Source of the DNA: Micromussa lordhowensis
Taxonomy: Eukaryota > Cnidaria > Anthozoa > Scleractinia > Lobophylliidae
Direction of reading: 5' to 3'
DNA length: 64,000 nucleotides
Assembly: GCA_964020085.1 (NCBI GenBank)
Contig: OZ026607.1
Location: forward strand, 19,827,606 to 19,891,605
Shown here: piece after piece, positions 44,001-49,098 of the stretch
Numbering within the stretch: the stretch's first letter is position 1
Layout of the letters: each line of letters starts with the position of its first letter
Program-made: the position numbers and the translations under genes
The notes under the pieces: generated by a model
Database searches by the model: none
What the model was told of the DNA's origin: nothing
Seen by the model: only the letters and a program-made list of their open reading frames with translations

Positions 44001-46510
44001 TTTCAAACGCATGCGCGGCAGTTATATAGCCTTGCAGTGACTCGAATTTAGCAAAAAAAGTCGTCCTTCCAAATATTTGTCCTTAGGGACACTAAGAACC
44101 AATGAAATGAAAGGACGTAATTTTAGCACAGGCGCTTTGACCACGCGAGACAAACACGAAGCAGCAGTAATTTGAGCACAGGCGTTCTGACCGCTAGAAA
44201 CCAACACCAAGCAGAAGACAATTCTCACCAAAGCATAGCTGTTTCACCTTCCATAGTCAATGATCTTTAATGTAGTTGAAGGGTCAAATAATATGTAAAT
44301 TTCGCCTTCTTGAAGCTAAGAATGTCAAGAATCACGTGCAGTTCATGCAGAAGTGGCGGTCCATAAATTGGAATGCACACAACACAATTTTATCACGTGG
44401 ACGACGTCTATTTCGTCGAAGAATCACGTGCAGCTCATGCATAGCTGGCGCGCCGTCCAATCAAAATCGAGCGTGTGAACTTGTGATCGGAACGTTTCCT
44501 GTCCGTGTCTGTTGTTGTCGGGTTACATCAAATGACCTTGACTAAATCAATATGTCCATTTTATAATCAACAGTGTTTTTATTTACAACGTGAAAAAATA
44601 ACCATTTTGTCAAACCCAACACAAAATAGAACTAGTGTATAATCAAACTGGTGTTACTGTTTCACAAGGTCAGTAAAACCACTCTTAGGTCCCTTTGTCT
44701 CGTTTTAGGGAAAACAATCACCCACACTATGCAACCCTTTATTGCCCTACAAATATAAATGCCCAAAATGGAAAAAGAACACAACGCCACTGTTTTACAA
44801 TGAATTCGTTAACCTCAGTGAAACAAATCATGCATAGCCCTCGCCCGCACTTCCTAACCTGTGGTTATTACTAGTTATACTAATTAGTCTCCATTATTAA
44901 TTATTCTTGTTAATATCTCACTTTGTCACACTATTTTTTGCATAATTTCATTTTATTTCTCATTATAAGAGATCATGAGCTCGAGATTTCTATCGCGATA
45001 GTTAAAGAGGGCGGAGCTCGAGTCAACTATCACGCATAGAAATCGAGAGAGAATAATCTAATTGTCTTTATATAAATCTACTGGTCGTTCAAAACTTTAT
45101 CTAAATCCTCTTCACAGACACTTCGAAAACGCTAAGAAGTGTTCGTCGTTTTGTTAACAAGTGCACACTGCTACGCTACTCACTATCTACAACAGAATAG
45201 ATAGTGAGTAGCGTAGCCAATCAGAGAACGGCCTTCGTGAAAGAACGCTAGTAGATTTATACTAAAACTCGTTAGTAGAATTCTACTAGTATACTAATGC
45301 AAATGCTGCAATCTGATTGGTTGAGCTACTCGTATACTATCAGCCATTAGAGTACAGTTGGCCGCCGGTCGTCGACGAAATGCGATGTTTTTATAGTTTT
45401 TCCGAAGTTTTGGAAGGAATTTTAGATGTAAACGGGTAATTAAATTCCTGAGAAGACTGAAAGAAGCATATTAAGGTTTCTTGAGTTTAAAGACTTAAAA
45501 ATATTGAAAAAGCGGGTACGCGCGTCAACAACTTCAAATTTGCCAAGGACAGTTCGATACGTGCAACTTTGTTTATGGGTAAAGTTCAATAATGCGTGGG
45601 AAAATTATTGGAAACCGTTATTTGCGTTAATTTCAGTTAGAATTATACGGCCTCATCAACCATCACCTCATAGAAATCTCGAGCTCATAATCTAATTGTT
45701 AAATAGAAACACTGTCTCAGTGTTATGCAAAGCTTTAAAGCATGGCTTCAGGAGGCTGAAATCTCTTCTCTCATAGGGGGATTTACCTCCTTTACCCTTC
45801 ATTATTTAGTCAGTCGTATCAGTCTCGCCAATGTAGGAAGTCTCACAAGTAATATTTTCCCCCACCCAGCCACCAAGCAAGAGAAACTCCTTCAGAAGCG
45901 TTACGCGGAATTTCTGAAATATCCCGCGGTTACCAAGGCCATCACGCTGCCCCTTGTGCTGCCTTCTACGCATGGTCAGTCCAAGAGTGAGTTGACTTTT
46001 TCTGTGTCAGACGGAATGAAGTGGAAGGTAAGAAAGAACATTGAGGGTAAACAGGTTTATATTCCGCTTGACTTCATGGAATACTTATCTTTTACCTTCA
46101 CGGTTGACGGGTTGTATCCCTTCCCTGCTTGCTTAAGAGGCACGTCTGGGAACAAGAGCCGAAGACAAAATACAGTTGATAAGCAAAATGAAATCGTTGC
46201 AGTCTGAGCACTAAAATTCGTTTAGCCTAGCATAACCCAGTCATACAAAGGAGAGCGCAGGTATCCTTAGCGTAATACCTAATAGCGTAACACAGTTTTA
46301 TTGCATGAGAAAATATCAGTCTAGTGAAGCAGATTTATACCTCGTGTTCCACAATCTTACCAACTGTTCCTTATTTTACAGGAATCTAAGGACCTTGAAA
46401 CAGCTAGTGTCTCTTCGAGTGCAGCCGGAAGTGCTCGAGGCAGCCCCGCAGAGAATGGACCCACGATGGACCTAGCCAGTCAGCAAACTCAAGTAGAAGT
46501 GAGCACGTGA
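8277..46510 (+). CDS. RGS22: RGS22-like regulator of G-protein signalling (26 exons)
   Basis: Coding exons: 8277-8283, 11021-11109, 11783-11958, 13069-13382, 14631-14848, 15711-15859, 23712-23757, 23946-24085, 24280-24483, 25493-25567, 26522-26667, 27241-27344, 27789-27859, 28080-28181, 28631-28766, 29907-30088, 30953-31102, 31192-31218, 31418-31544, 32194-32322, 32637-32825, 35531-35554, 35640-35711, 43033-43237, 45870-46027, 46382-46510. All have AG/GT borders and matching phases, giving about 1122 aa. The N-terminal block (exons 1-4: DRLAYDEIFVEYFNAFLALP, WVKRERLPLFLK, LYLEYKLCRLL) and the RGS-like blocks match what I recall of vertebrate RGS22 in order and spacing. RGS domains bind active G-alpha and speed GTP hydrolysis. 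RGS22 is testis-associated in mammals and binds G-alpha subunits. The first, 7 nt coding exon is the least certain. An AATAAA lies at 46912. Exon 26 also contains an internal donor (GAA|GTGAGC at 46499). Confidence 0.85.
9672..9688 (+). repeat. Poly-G run
   Basis: An uninterrupted run of 17 G in RGS22 intron 1, a likely site of sequencing uncertainty. Confidence 0.9.
10136..10603 (+). mobile_element. Compound SINE insertion with inverted copies
   Basis: Three pieces of one short repeat lie together. Two 3' parts face each other as a palindrome (10136-10400, arms about 130 bp), and a third copy in plus orientation carries a tRNA-like head. All share the word GGAAAATTCACTGCGAGGAT. The 14 bp flanking duplication points to retroposition (target-primed reverse transcription), probably with inversion during or after insertion. 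Confidence 0.65.
10465..10530 (+). pseudogene. tRNA-like SINE head with deleted T-loop
   Basis: The 7 bp acceptor strands GGCTTCA and TGAAGCC pair perfectly and the A-box region TAGCTCAGTTGGTAGAGC is intact. The T-arm reads CGGATCCCG, where about six bases including TTCGA are missing, so the B-box is lost. It is not a functional tRNA. Confidence 0.6.
11242..11536 (+). mobile_element. tRNA-derived SINE copy
   Basis: This is a full-length copy of the same SINE family: tRNA-like head with A- and B-boxes, conserved central domain, and tail ending TATGCAGACTTTACC. It lies in RGS22 intron 2, sense orientation. Confidence 0.8.
14122..14265 (+). CDS. Possible RGS22 cassette exon (symmetric, phase 1)
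   Basis: This 144 nt stretch lies in the intron between RGS22 exons 4 and 5. It starts after CTCCCTGAAG and ends before GTTTTT. It is open in the frame required by both neighbours (enters and leaves in phase 1) and would add 48 residues (GNVITEETNTGEGVTR... to ...LIRSNS), a hydrophilic linker like the acidic linker of exon 5. The donor is weak. It belongs to a longer open frame (13962-14426) that could instead be a chance ORF. Confidence 0.35.
14878..15227. mobile_element. MITE with CCTGGCCAAACG ends
   Basis: Inverted ends GCCCTGGCCAAACGGCGC and the complement of TTGCGTTTGGCCAGG enclose about 350 bp. It begins only some 30 bp after the donor of RGS22 exon 5. Internal GCGTTGACTTGG / CCAAGTCAACGC words are also inverted. 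There is no coding capacity. A related fragment starts at 27910. Confidence 0.55.
15711..24483 (+). CDS. RGS22: RGS22 first RGS-like block (exons 6-9)
   Basis: Exons 15711-15859, 23712-23757, 23946-24085 and 24280-24483 encode roughly residues 269-448. The sequence starts FKTFLEDTSGKHLFHFWLDA, a typical RGS helix pattern, and continues with the exon 8 helices (ARTQYDMLRRLRSYWIPRFL). It parallels the first RGS-like region of vertebrate RGS22. The intron after exon 6 (15860-23711) contains the antisense Ngaro-type element. The splice phases still match across it, so the insertion has not interrupted the coding sequence. Confidence 0.8.
16494..16554. repeat. Split direct repeat B1 of the Ngaro-type element
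   Basis: This 61 bp repeat starts AGTAAACTATCCAACACTGC and is identical to B2 at 16768-16828. It marks the left end of the element; its first three bases are the AGT also found at the A ends. Confidence 0.9.
16690..16828. repeat. Split direct repeat A1 joined to B2
   Basis: A1 (16690-16770) and B2 (16768-16828) overlap by the AGT core. This fused internal A/B unit is what recombination through a circular intermediate uses to restore the ends in PAT/Ngaro elements. Confidence 0.9.
17030..18388 (-). CDS. Tyrosine recombinase ORF with zinc ribbon, one in-frame stop
   Basis: This is the integrase-like enzyme of the element. The frame opens directly at a splice acceptor (CCCCTTAG|GAA, exon base 18388) and runs 453 codons with a single TAA at 18173-18175. 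Before the stop is a CxxC...CxxC zinc ribbon (CPTCSHANDQDFRFCQRCGY). After it comes the catalytic region with the family signature: Arg in FFSGDRPGDLGQIKV, HGFR (HxxR), HVGW, and Tyr in ALYYMQLAKVL. The recombinase core is intact from Met 18107-18109 onward. The stop may be a disabling mutation (CAA to TAA) or mark separate start use. There are no other breaks. Confidence 0.85.
18606..20858 (-). CDS. Reverse transcriptase / RNase H of the Ngaro-type element
   Basis: The 750-residue frame starts at a splice acceptor (CCCCTTAG|GCA) and is open throughout. The RT motifs include KPRLCHDARYLN, the LPFGWKISPYVYH block and the catalytic YIDD. RNase H follows with ATDASQTGWGG (Asp), TREAMAV (Glu), MIDNQAV (Asp) and a terminal Asp in PSRENPADPPSR. 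It copies element RNA into DNA. The first in-frame Met of the conserved part is at 20714, but the frame upstream of it (FWSWEKHDNFDNFINNFGDR) reads as genuine protein. This supports splicing from the leader exon rather than internal initiation. Confidence 0.9.
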   Translation of the reverse strand, partial: ATFWSWEKHDNFDNFINNFGDRAGAIQWIDVRGNPVSVSSEGTENDHLMQKTRLVENGEIIGHVEELLFRDPDTFVAGELHKRITQWTEIAKLAPSSHQEEVLSWIGNKVSIFPYFKHFKGTFKGEHYDSDRPPHRLFKNNVSCKQFGEFVRTTLLSRLRTGAISLVGKVGQVTPPQIVLPLTVEPSKPRLCHDARYLNLWMLEKPFTLDRVTDLPRYVFKDSYQTVLDDKSGYDHLLLSEESRTYFGIQWGGWYFTYNSLPFGWKISPYVYHSTGLMASNFLRSLGIPCLLYIDDRHNGQLQVPLNKGEYGTLHSADERNLAAAKSAVFLVAFYLVRLGYFLGLTKSILTPQKMVPYLGFLADSSREVFHLIPDKKRKFLELIRETLGSSYVSVKTLQRLVGKCVSFSLVVPAARLFTREMSAAISRGMRTMKPIAIRGALRDEIAHWLFLEGWDDPLPWREEKHLQINIATDASQTGWGGVISTPVKQEASDYWSKDEMMLDIATREAMAVDKVLQAFKHLVTNCRVDVMIDNQAVMHAWTNQGGKSHGLNEAIKALFFTTVDLNLLLRMLYVPSRENPADPPSRRLSSLDYTLTPETWSEVQRVFGGLNGHSCDLMALDSNAMTDKQGNHLPHFTPWPSPCSIGVNLFAQDLMKFSSVMQRPYVFPPNVLVGPVLRFLQSHRQPCTLVALDTYPRKYWWPFLQCISRKTQKMADLGDSHALLIPTKEGWNNEVKIPGELWAFQIAFE
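21260..21796 (-). CDS. Gag-like zinc-knuckle ORF (second gag exon)
   Basis: The 178-residue frame starts at a splice acceptor (CTCCTAG|ACT). It contains a helical region and an Arg/Gly-rich stretch, then a CCHC zinc knuckle (CYFCGKYGHIMARC) near the C-terminus, as in nucleocapsid proteins that bind element RNA. Joined in phase 0 to the leader exon (22974-23354) it would give a Gag of about 305 residues. It could alternatively be read from its own internal Met (21751). Confidence 0.8.
   Translation of the reverse strand, partial: TLKEKFGHLQKSLEELTKLSVASVIRKMLDYAARPLSEFNKYEAIDILETLQNTSRDNQDEKRDFYRLVYQTARAKVDLPKEHFRALVLRLLGDKDHTKVYEAVAKVEKAMTGRSPSSESSYRERGDAPYRGRGWRSGAPVQCYFCGKYGHIMARCYARRGAQQRPSATRGRVKDNKF
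22062..22575. repeat. Minisatellite in the gag intron (about 13 units of ~37 bp)
   Basis: The core is GGCGAACTCTCGCCCCATCA, repeated with T/C-rich spacers about thirteen times and more degenerate at both edges. A lone further unit lies at about 21863. It occupies most of the putative intron between the leader and the Gag knuckle exon. The open frames seen across it on the plus strand are just the repeat being translated. Confidence 0.85.
22974..23354 (-). CDS. Shared P/Q-rich leader exon of the Ngaro-type element
   Basis: From ATG at 23354 (MANVQYPGPVRG) 127 codons run to a phase-0 donor (CTTGAG|GTAAAT). The protein is Pro/Gln/Ala-rich with four tandem ten-residue repeats like QQIPPAQVPA (DNA 30 bp units, about 23017-23142). 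It most resembles the low-complexity N-terminus of a Gag. The phase-0 donor can join in frame to the acceptors at 21796, 20858 and 18388. Function is inferred from position only. Confidence 0.65.
23430..23510. repeat. Split direct repeat A2 (right end of the element)
   Basis: An 81 bp exact copy of A1 (16690-16770), starting GCTGCAGTTGAGCCAAAGTG and ending in the AGT core at the element boundary. Confidence 0.9.
24818..24856 (+). repeat. Fragment of a dispersed repeat (GACGTTTCGAGCGTTAGCCC)
   Basis: A short motif seen in many invertebrate retroelement ends. A related word (CGTTTCGGATAAAGCCC) occurs at about 13480. The copies are too short to classify; a Penelope-like terminal repeat is possible. 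Confidence 0.35.
24869..25048. mobile_element. Short MITE with CCTAGTGAC ends
   Basis: The ends are inverted: CCTAGTGACCAGCGACATAAG against the complement of CTTATGTCGTTATGTCACTAGGG. The 180 bp body is full of CATAATGACATAA-type words in both orientations. It lies in RGS22 intron 9. Confidence 0.55.
25493..27859 (+). CDS. RGS22: RGS22 second RGS-like block (exons 10-13)
   Basis: Exons 25493-25567, 26522-26667, 27241-27344 and 27789-27859 encode roughly residues 448-580. The pattern CPFKRYLEK, LLFWLDVDDFNA, YLRLLNAWAIFNKYIANG, LERILHSTNDLPLAFFKPAQ, LEPSWEAFKQYEEETFLK follows the helices of an RGS fold. A Ser/Lys-rich linker (exons 14-16, with a KKAKAKPKKKAK-type basic stretch that may be a nuclear signal) follows. 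Confidence 0.8.
25815..26265. mobile_element. Dispersed inverted-repeat element, truncated copy
   Basis: This is the reverse complement, with changes, of part of the element at 40249-41430. Shared words include GTGTCCGATT, TAATGGTTCCTTAGCAAAG (with changes) and CGTGTCGTACAATTCAGGG. The right half folds back around CTCGCGCTTCGCGCTCG. It lies in RGS22 intron 10. Confidence 0.6.
28195..28555. mobile_element. GAAAACGC-rich dispersed repeat (MITE-like)
   Basis: The words GAAAACGC/GCGTTTTC and AGTGTGGA recur many times in both orientations. The same vocabulary appears in the elements at 46949-47283 and 48765-48857. Exact ends are unclear. It lies in RGS22 intron 14. Confidence 0.45.
28911..29190 (+). 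mobile_element. tRNA-derived SINE copy
   Basis: This is the best preserved head of the family: A-box TGGTTAGTGCGC, B-box GGGTTCGAGCCC, then the conserved central domain and tail. Sense orientation, RGS22 intron 15. Confidence 0.85.
30537..30898. mobile_element. Dispersed element, copy 1 of an inverted pair
   Basis: It is the reverse complement of 42451-42896 over most of its length (ATGAAAAAATTACTCGATTC at one end, TTCAATTTGG-type sequence at the other). Short internal repeats GTGTAACACCAGTG occur twice. No ORF of note. RGS22 intron 16. Confidence 0.65.
30953..31544 (+). CDS. RGS22: RGS22 third RGS-like block (exons 17-19)
   Basis: Exons 30953-31102, 31192-31218 and 31418-31544 encode roughly residues 720-821. 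The helices SAFKQYVQNMEGRQSLNQLL, YLEIEQYNAI and FVLSDVQTYFKSFF are in RGS order. The middle exon contributes only nine residues, a micro-exon supported by phase agreement on both sides. Confidence 0.8.
31784..31938. mobile_element. Palindromic MITE with 9 bp duplication, copy 1
   Basis: A 155 bp foldback whose ends read TAGCCTGTTCCAGGCTCT in inverted orientation. It is flanked by AGAGAGAGT on both sides (31775-31783, 31939-31947). A 9 bp duplication is Mutator-like. A second partial copy starts right after the right-hand duplication. Confidence 0.75.
31948..32068. mobile_element. Palindromic MITE, copy 2 (adjacent, internally deleted)
   Basis: It starts TAGCCTGTTCCAGGC immediately after the duplication of copy 1 and ends with CTGGAAAAGGCTA. 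The middle of the left arm is replaced or lost. Copies 1 and 2 are therefore tandem with one shared 9 bp word between them. Confidence 0.6.
32637..43237 (+). CDS. RGS22: RGS22 fourth RGS-like block (exons 21-24)
   Basis: Exons 32637-32825, 35531-35554, 35640-35711 and 43033-43237 encode roughly residues 864-1027. The block runs MEYFRRYLQTHGEPDG, LVFYLEVQKFK, ELFNYMDD, VEAIIECFLDSATPPWLQ, GLFDEAQSILFKELLPYWAG and closely parallels the last RGS domain of vertebrate RGS22. One exon has just eight codons. The intron between the third and fourth of these exons holds the antisense LicD-family gene. Confidence 0.85.
32833..33120 (+). mobile_element. tRNA-derived SINE copy next to a splice donor
   Basis: This is a fourth copy of the SINE, starting about 7 bases after the end of RGS22 exon 21. 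The donor GTAAGA is retained just before the element head. The B-box GGGTTCGAGCCC is intact. Confidence 0.75.
33334..34155. mobile_element. Palindromic MITE, copy 3, split by another element
   Basis: The two halves of the TAGCCTGTTCCAGGCTCT foldback lie at 33334-33430 and 34053-34155. The whole is flanked by TTGGGGCGA on both sides (33325-33333, 34156-34164), a 9 bp duplication as in copy 1. The interior is another inverted-repeat element. Confidence 0.7.
33430..34053. mobile_element. Nested inverted-repeat element
   Basis: Ends of about 36 bp (GAGAGCCTGTAAGAATTG and its near-complement) enclose 624 bp inside copy 3 of the palindromic MITE. A 121-codon minus frame inside shows no recognisable domain. 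Confidence 0.6.
34312..34378 (-). pseudogene. tRNA-like sequence inside the long-TIR element
   Basis: On the minus strand it has an A-box-like TGGTCTAGTGGTAAG and a T-arm CCGGGTTCAAATCCGG. The acceptor strands do not pair, so it is not a canonical tRNA. Confidence 0.5.
34614..34681 (+). pseudogene. tRNA-like sequence inside the long-TIR element
   Basis: The acceptor strands GACGTGG and CCGCGTC pair over 7 bp. The A-box TGGTCTAATGGTTAG and B-box GGTTCGAGTCC are present. The anticodon stem GGATT/AATCC closes an oversized loop of about 11 nt, so it is not a canonical tRNA. Confidence 0.5.
34830..35525. other. RGS22 intron sequence with no recognised feature
   Basis: I see no gene or clear element ends here, only A/T-rich sequence leading to the polypyrimidine tract of exon 22. 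Confidence 0.5.
35712..37800. other. RGS22 intron sequence downstream of the LicD-family gene
   Basis: No coding exon fits the RGS22 phase here. Small open frames on both strands show no protein character. The complement of AATAAA near 37738 could serve the antisense LicD-family transcript. Confidence 0.45.
37811..38692 (-). CDS. LicD-family protein, type II membrane, intronless
   Basis: A 293-residue protein with a short basic cytoplasmic head, one membrane segment (about residues 22-44, FLSAILVLVVWVFAMKSLL) and a lumenal LicD domain. The core is YWLYRGTLLGAVRHNGHNPF followed by DNDVDIA, the acidic metal-binding motif of this nucleotidyltransferase-fold family. LicD enzymes transfer phosphocholine in bacteria; animal relatives (fukutin, FKRP) are Golgi ribitol-phosphate transferases. 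Further cysteines (CYKTCLSCKH) may form disulfides or bind metal. The substrate is unknown. It lies antisense in RGS22 intron 23 and has no introns, which suggests retroposition or a family that is typically single-exon in cnidarians. Confidence 0.88.
   Translation of the reverse strand: MNNFWRWTGIRSVHRNRKNATFLSAILVLVVWVFAMKSLLMASPVYVQEVDFHPTIYTAIAQCSRKENGEFNCPDIREKGPTLLRRCQLVLTRMIRVFDLIAKKHGIRYWLYRGTLLGAVRHNGHNPFDNDVDIAIPKADFEKFIKYGVNELPDDIFFQSEETDPYYKIPALTGMLGKLRDKKSCYKTCLSCKHADGLQVDMFVLESDNDGNFLELYGNSNWFWRRFYGPTVRKTSEIFPLTEMNFDGFPLPVPHEWRKLLKLTYGDFMKIPHDNPPGHIVTDVLRSCEDIKD
38761..39332. mobile_element. MITE with TTAAGGACGTTCGCGCCCA ends
   Basis: Inverted ends at 38763 and 39330 enclose about 570 bp, with AAT/TTA-type flanks. 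It sits some 70 bp upstream of the LicD-family start codon and so occupies the likely promoter region of that gene. There is no transposase frame. Confidence 0.65.
39472..39563. mobile_element. Foldback hairpin element
   Basis: GTTATTTGCCGTCGTTGG and its complement bound a 92 bp stretch. The inner part contains a second inverted pair (GGCCGTACT / AATACGG). Confidence 0.55.
39933..40072. mobile_element. Foldback element with ATATTACATG ends
   Basis: A 140 bp near-perfect palindrome: ATATTACATGACCGCGCG at one end, its near-complement at the other, and a centre around GAGCGCAGCGAACGAG. Confidence 0.65.
40249..41430. mobile_element. Inverted-repeat element with captured coding fragment
   Basis: The ends (AGTAATTGGACCGAGTGGAG and its near-complement at 41398-41428) enclose 1.2 kb. 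The right half repeats the element at 25815-26265 in opposite orientation. Internal foldbacks include AATTATCAGAATTTTGAC. The left half carries a protein-coding fragment (40475-40720). Confidence 0.6.
40475..40720 (+). pseudogene. Broken N-terminal fragment of a DUF3504/Crypton-type protein
   Basis: From ATG at 40475 a 64-codon frame reads NTRKSTTNWVRVFDNWCDE and IPPEQLDKV. This resembles the N-terminal part of KIAA1958/ZMYM-type proteins, which derive from Crypton tyrosine recombinases. The next recognisable words (YASVCKQDGTD) are in another frame, followed by a stop, so a small deletion and nonsense change have broken it. It lies inside the inverted-repeat element above. The match is from memory of family motifs. 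Confidence 0.5.
41623..41858. mobile_element. MITE with CNGGGTTGTTC ends
   Basis: Left CTGGGTTGTTCGAAAGC and right (complement) CGGGTTGTTCAAAGCC, with further inverted ACCCAGGATTA words inside, bound about 236 bp. RGS22 intron 23. Confidence 0.55.
42343..42395. repeat. CCTGTGA-type microsatellite
   Basis: About six imperfect tandem copies of a 7-8 bp unit (GTGACCT). Confidence 0.75.
42451..42896. mobile_element. Dispersed element, copy 2 of an inverted pair
   Basis: It is the reverse complement of 30537-30898, with an additional internal foldback around GCTGAAATTGCACGAGCC. Both copies lie in introns of the same gene, 12 kb apart. Confidence 0.65.
43623..43958. mobile_element. MITE with YY1-like motifs in its inverted repeats
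   Basis: Terminal inverted repeats of about 38 bp (AATAGGCCTTTTTACCGATA...) enclose 336 bp. Each repeat contains GGCGGCCATCTTG (43644-43656 and its complement at 43924-43936), close to the YY1 binding consensus. No ORF. It lies just after RGS22 exon 24. Confidence 0.7.
44972..45692. mobile_element. Inverted-repeat element with ATGAGCTCGAGATTTCTAT ends
   Basis: The end sequence occurs at 44975 and, inverted, at 45671. The interior is a mosaic of smaller inverted repeats, including a hairpin CTACGCTACTCACTATCTA at about 45172-45220. It ends under 200 bp from RGS22 exon 25. Confidence 0.55.
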
Positions 46511-46948
46511 CAAGAGGTACCCTGTGATAAGGGTCTCGCTGGCAAACCATGAAGGGTGCCCCCAGGAAAGGCTCTTTGAGTGACTCTCAGAGAACTCTTT
46601 AAAACTGAGGCGTTTCATCTCGCAAGTGTGATAAACAACTATTTTCTCCCTACAGTACAGCTCATTGCCAAGCAGAAAGGTAATGAGAATAGAGAAAATC
46701 ATCAACAAGTGATATTTTCTTAATGAGCCACCAAATTCTCAGAAACAAAACCAACAGAAATGTATGAAGTTAGAACAGATAATTTATATTTCGAGGACGA
46801 CGTTAGTAAGTCTGGACTTGACTTTTATGTTATACTGCTTAGTTGTGTCCAGGGAGTTTTGTTTGGTTTTCTTTGATAATCTTATGCAATCCATTTATAA
46901 TAATAAATTCGAACAGCCTTAAACTAAGAGGCGCAAAATGTCCCCATT

Positions 46949-47283
46949 TAGGTCCCATTCTACGCCGGAAGAATTTGAAAACGGAGGGATCAATTAATGT
47001 TTTCTGTCCACACTACACCGGAGGAAGTTAAAAACGCAACAATCACCGGTCAATTTGGATTTGTGGTTGAGGAAAACTCGTACATGGAAATCCCCTGATA
47101 ATGGTGACGCCACCGTTTTCGAAAGGCTCCGTTTTAAAAATGTTTTCCGTCCACAAAAATTCCTCCGGTTTGAAGAGCGTTTTTGAAAAGCTCCGTTTTC
47201 GTGACGGATTAGTGTGGACGGTAGGCCTAACCGTAGACATAAAGCTGCGTTTTCAAGTTCCTCCGGCGTCCTGTGGACACCTT
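46949..47283. mobile_element. MITE with ACGCCGGAAGAA-type ends
   Basis: The ends are inverted relatives (CTACGCCGGAAGAATTTG / GACGCCGGAGGAACTTG on the complement) enclosing about 335 bp rich in CCGTTTT/AAAACGG. It follows the RGS22 stop codon and overlaps the likely 3' flank. Confidence 0.55.
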
Positions 47284-47758
47284 AGTGCCAATAAAATCAA
47301 ATGTATAGCTCACCGAAAACTAAAAAACACTAGTCGACTGGGTTTGTTTAGATTTGAGACAAATGACAGAGGAAAGCTTTGTGTAAATACCAATGTAAGC
47401 TTTCTGTAATAGTATAAGCTAAATAAATCCTTTATTTTAGCAGTAGTTATTTTTATATCAATTATTACTTGTAAAGTTGAGCAGTGGTCCAAATAGTTTG
47501 CGCATAATAAGTCGCGCAATAATATTTATTTTTGTATAACATATTTTTGGACAAAGTATAAGATTTTGTAAACATATTTTAAATATAAATTAATAAATGC
47601 GTTTATTTTGTGAATCTTTTGTTGTAGTGTGATATCCTAATGTCTTAGTCAAGTCATTCTCGATATTTCTAAGCAAATGCTTCTAAAGCACGCTTGCCGA
47701 AGGCGGTCCCCTGACGGGGGCTTCGGTCAAAGCCCCTATCGACCCAACAGGAATCTCA

Positions 47759-48276
47759 AGCTGTGTTCACACTAGGCCGAAACATGATTAGTTTGATCAC
47801 GAATGAAACATGTTTCGTTATGAAAAGAGTGTTCACATCAGACAGTGCATTGCGCGAATCATGTTTGAAACATGATTATTCTGAGCATGATTGAAACAAT
47901 CTCGCAAGTTAGTTTCATGCATGATCAGACCAAACACGTTCAAAATGGCGGATAGATGCGGAGAGGAGGCGAGTACCTAAACGAACCAAAATTGGGGCTA
48001 TTATGAGGCCAAATGTCTAGTTGAAGAAATACAACGGCAATTATCGGCGATGGGTAAAAAGCAGAATATTTGGGAGAACATTGCCGTAAAACTTAGTGAC
48101 ATCGGTTACAAGCGTACAGCATCGCAATGCAAAACCAAACTTCACAACCATGCATGAAAAGTGTTTGAAACCGATGTCTGGTGTGAACAAAGCAATAACA
48201 AACATGTTAAGGCCAAACATGTTTGCTTGAAACATGTTTACTCTAATCATGTTTCGGCTTTAATGTGAACACAGCT
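47759..48276. mobile_element. Harbinger-like MITE with a Myb/SANT remnant
   Basis: The ends AGCTGTGTTCACACTAGGCC and its near-complement enclose 518 bp. The flanks repeat TCA (47756-47758, 48277-48279), a 3 bp duplication as in PIF/Harbinger. The interior encodes a broken Myb/SANT-like domain, the second protein of Harbinger transposons. Confidence 0.7.
47945..48157 (+). pseudogene. Myb/SANT-like DNA-binding domain, nonsense-interrupted
   Basis: From ATG at 47945 the frame reads MADRCGEEAST, then TAA, then continues for 58 codons: NWGYYEAKCLVEEIQRQLS, KKQNIWENIAVKLSDIGYKR, TASQCKTKLHN, and a stop at 48155-48157. The Trp spacing and W..IA..L...GY.RT..QCK pattern is that of the Myb/SANT-like domain in Harbinger-encoded and MSANTD-type proteins. 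It lies wholly inside the MITE. Confidence 0.65.
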
Positions 48277-48332
48277 TCAGATCTCCCTTGAAAAATCTGC
48301 TAGTGGTAGAGCTTTCCAGGAGGAGGCGAAGG

Positions 48333-48402
48333 ACCCTGCGTGGTTGAGTGGTTAGAGCGCATGATTTGAAATCTGGAGGTCGCGGGTTCAAATTGTGATC
48401 CA
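48333..48402 (+). pseudogene. tRNA-derived repeat head
   Basis: A-box TGGTTGAGTGGTTAGAGC, a TTGAAAT anticodon-loop-like stretch and B-box GGGTTCAAAT are present. The acceptor strands do not pair well, so I read it as a SINE head or tRNA pseudogene. Confidence 0.5.
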
Positions 48403-48764
48403 GTTAAGCTAGCTTAATTAAAAGCCTCTTTGAAGAGTAAAGTCTTATTCTTATTTTTAAAAACTGAAAGGGATGAAATAGATCTTAGATTGGCTGGAAG
48501 CGACTTCCAAAGTTTGGGAGCTGCAACATACATTGTCTGCAATTCTAACAACAGGGTCTGCATTGGTCGAATCTAAGTTATTACTGAAATTTTGGACGAT
48601 TTCTCAGCTATCAGTTAAAATCTCAGTCCATTCCCGAGGAGCTATTACTAAACTTCGCATAATTCATATCTTAGCAATCGGCATCATTTGTTAGCTGACT
48701 ATCAAAGCTTTGACCAATTCTGGGAGCGGTGATCTTCACCTGCACTAAAGGTTTGGCCTTCACC

Positions 48765-48857
48765 TAAACTACGCCGGGGGAATTCTGAAAACGCAGCTTT
48801 ATTTCTACGGTTAGGCCTACCGTCCACACTAATCCGTCAAAGTGTGGACGGGGCCTA
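48765..48857. mobile_element. Truncated relative of the 46949 MITE, inverted
   Basis: ACTACGCCGGGGGAATTC and GTTAGGCCTACCGTCCACAC match the right end of the 46949-47283 element in opposite orientation. Confidence 0.5.
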
Positions 48858-48950
48858 ATCTTTCTTCCAACTTTGGCTGAGCCCTAGACCCAAACCTCAG
48901 AAAGGTTGAATCCGCTCTCGCGTTTCTGTTTAGGCAATAGAGCACTTTTT

Positions 48951-49098
48951 CCGTGTTTATATAGCCTCATCTGAACACGAGGAAGGCTGGGAGAATTCGA
49001 GACAGTTATGCAAACCCAAGACGTAGTCGAGGGTTTGCATAACTTTCGAGAATTCTCCCAGCCCTCCGAGTGTTGAGATGAGGTTATATAAACACGGA
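48951..49098. mobile_element. Foldback element with CCGTGTTTATATA ends
   Basis: A 148 bp near-perfect palindrome. The arms of about 65 bp include GAGAATTCTCCCAGCC and its complement. Confidence 0.65.
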
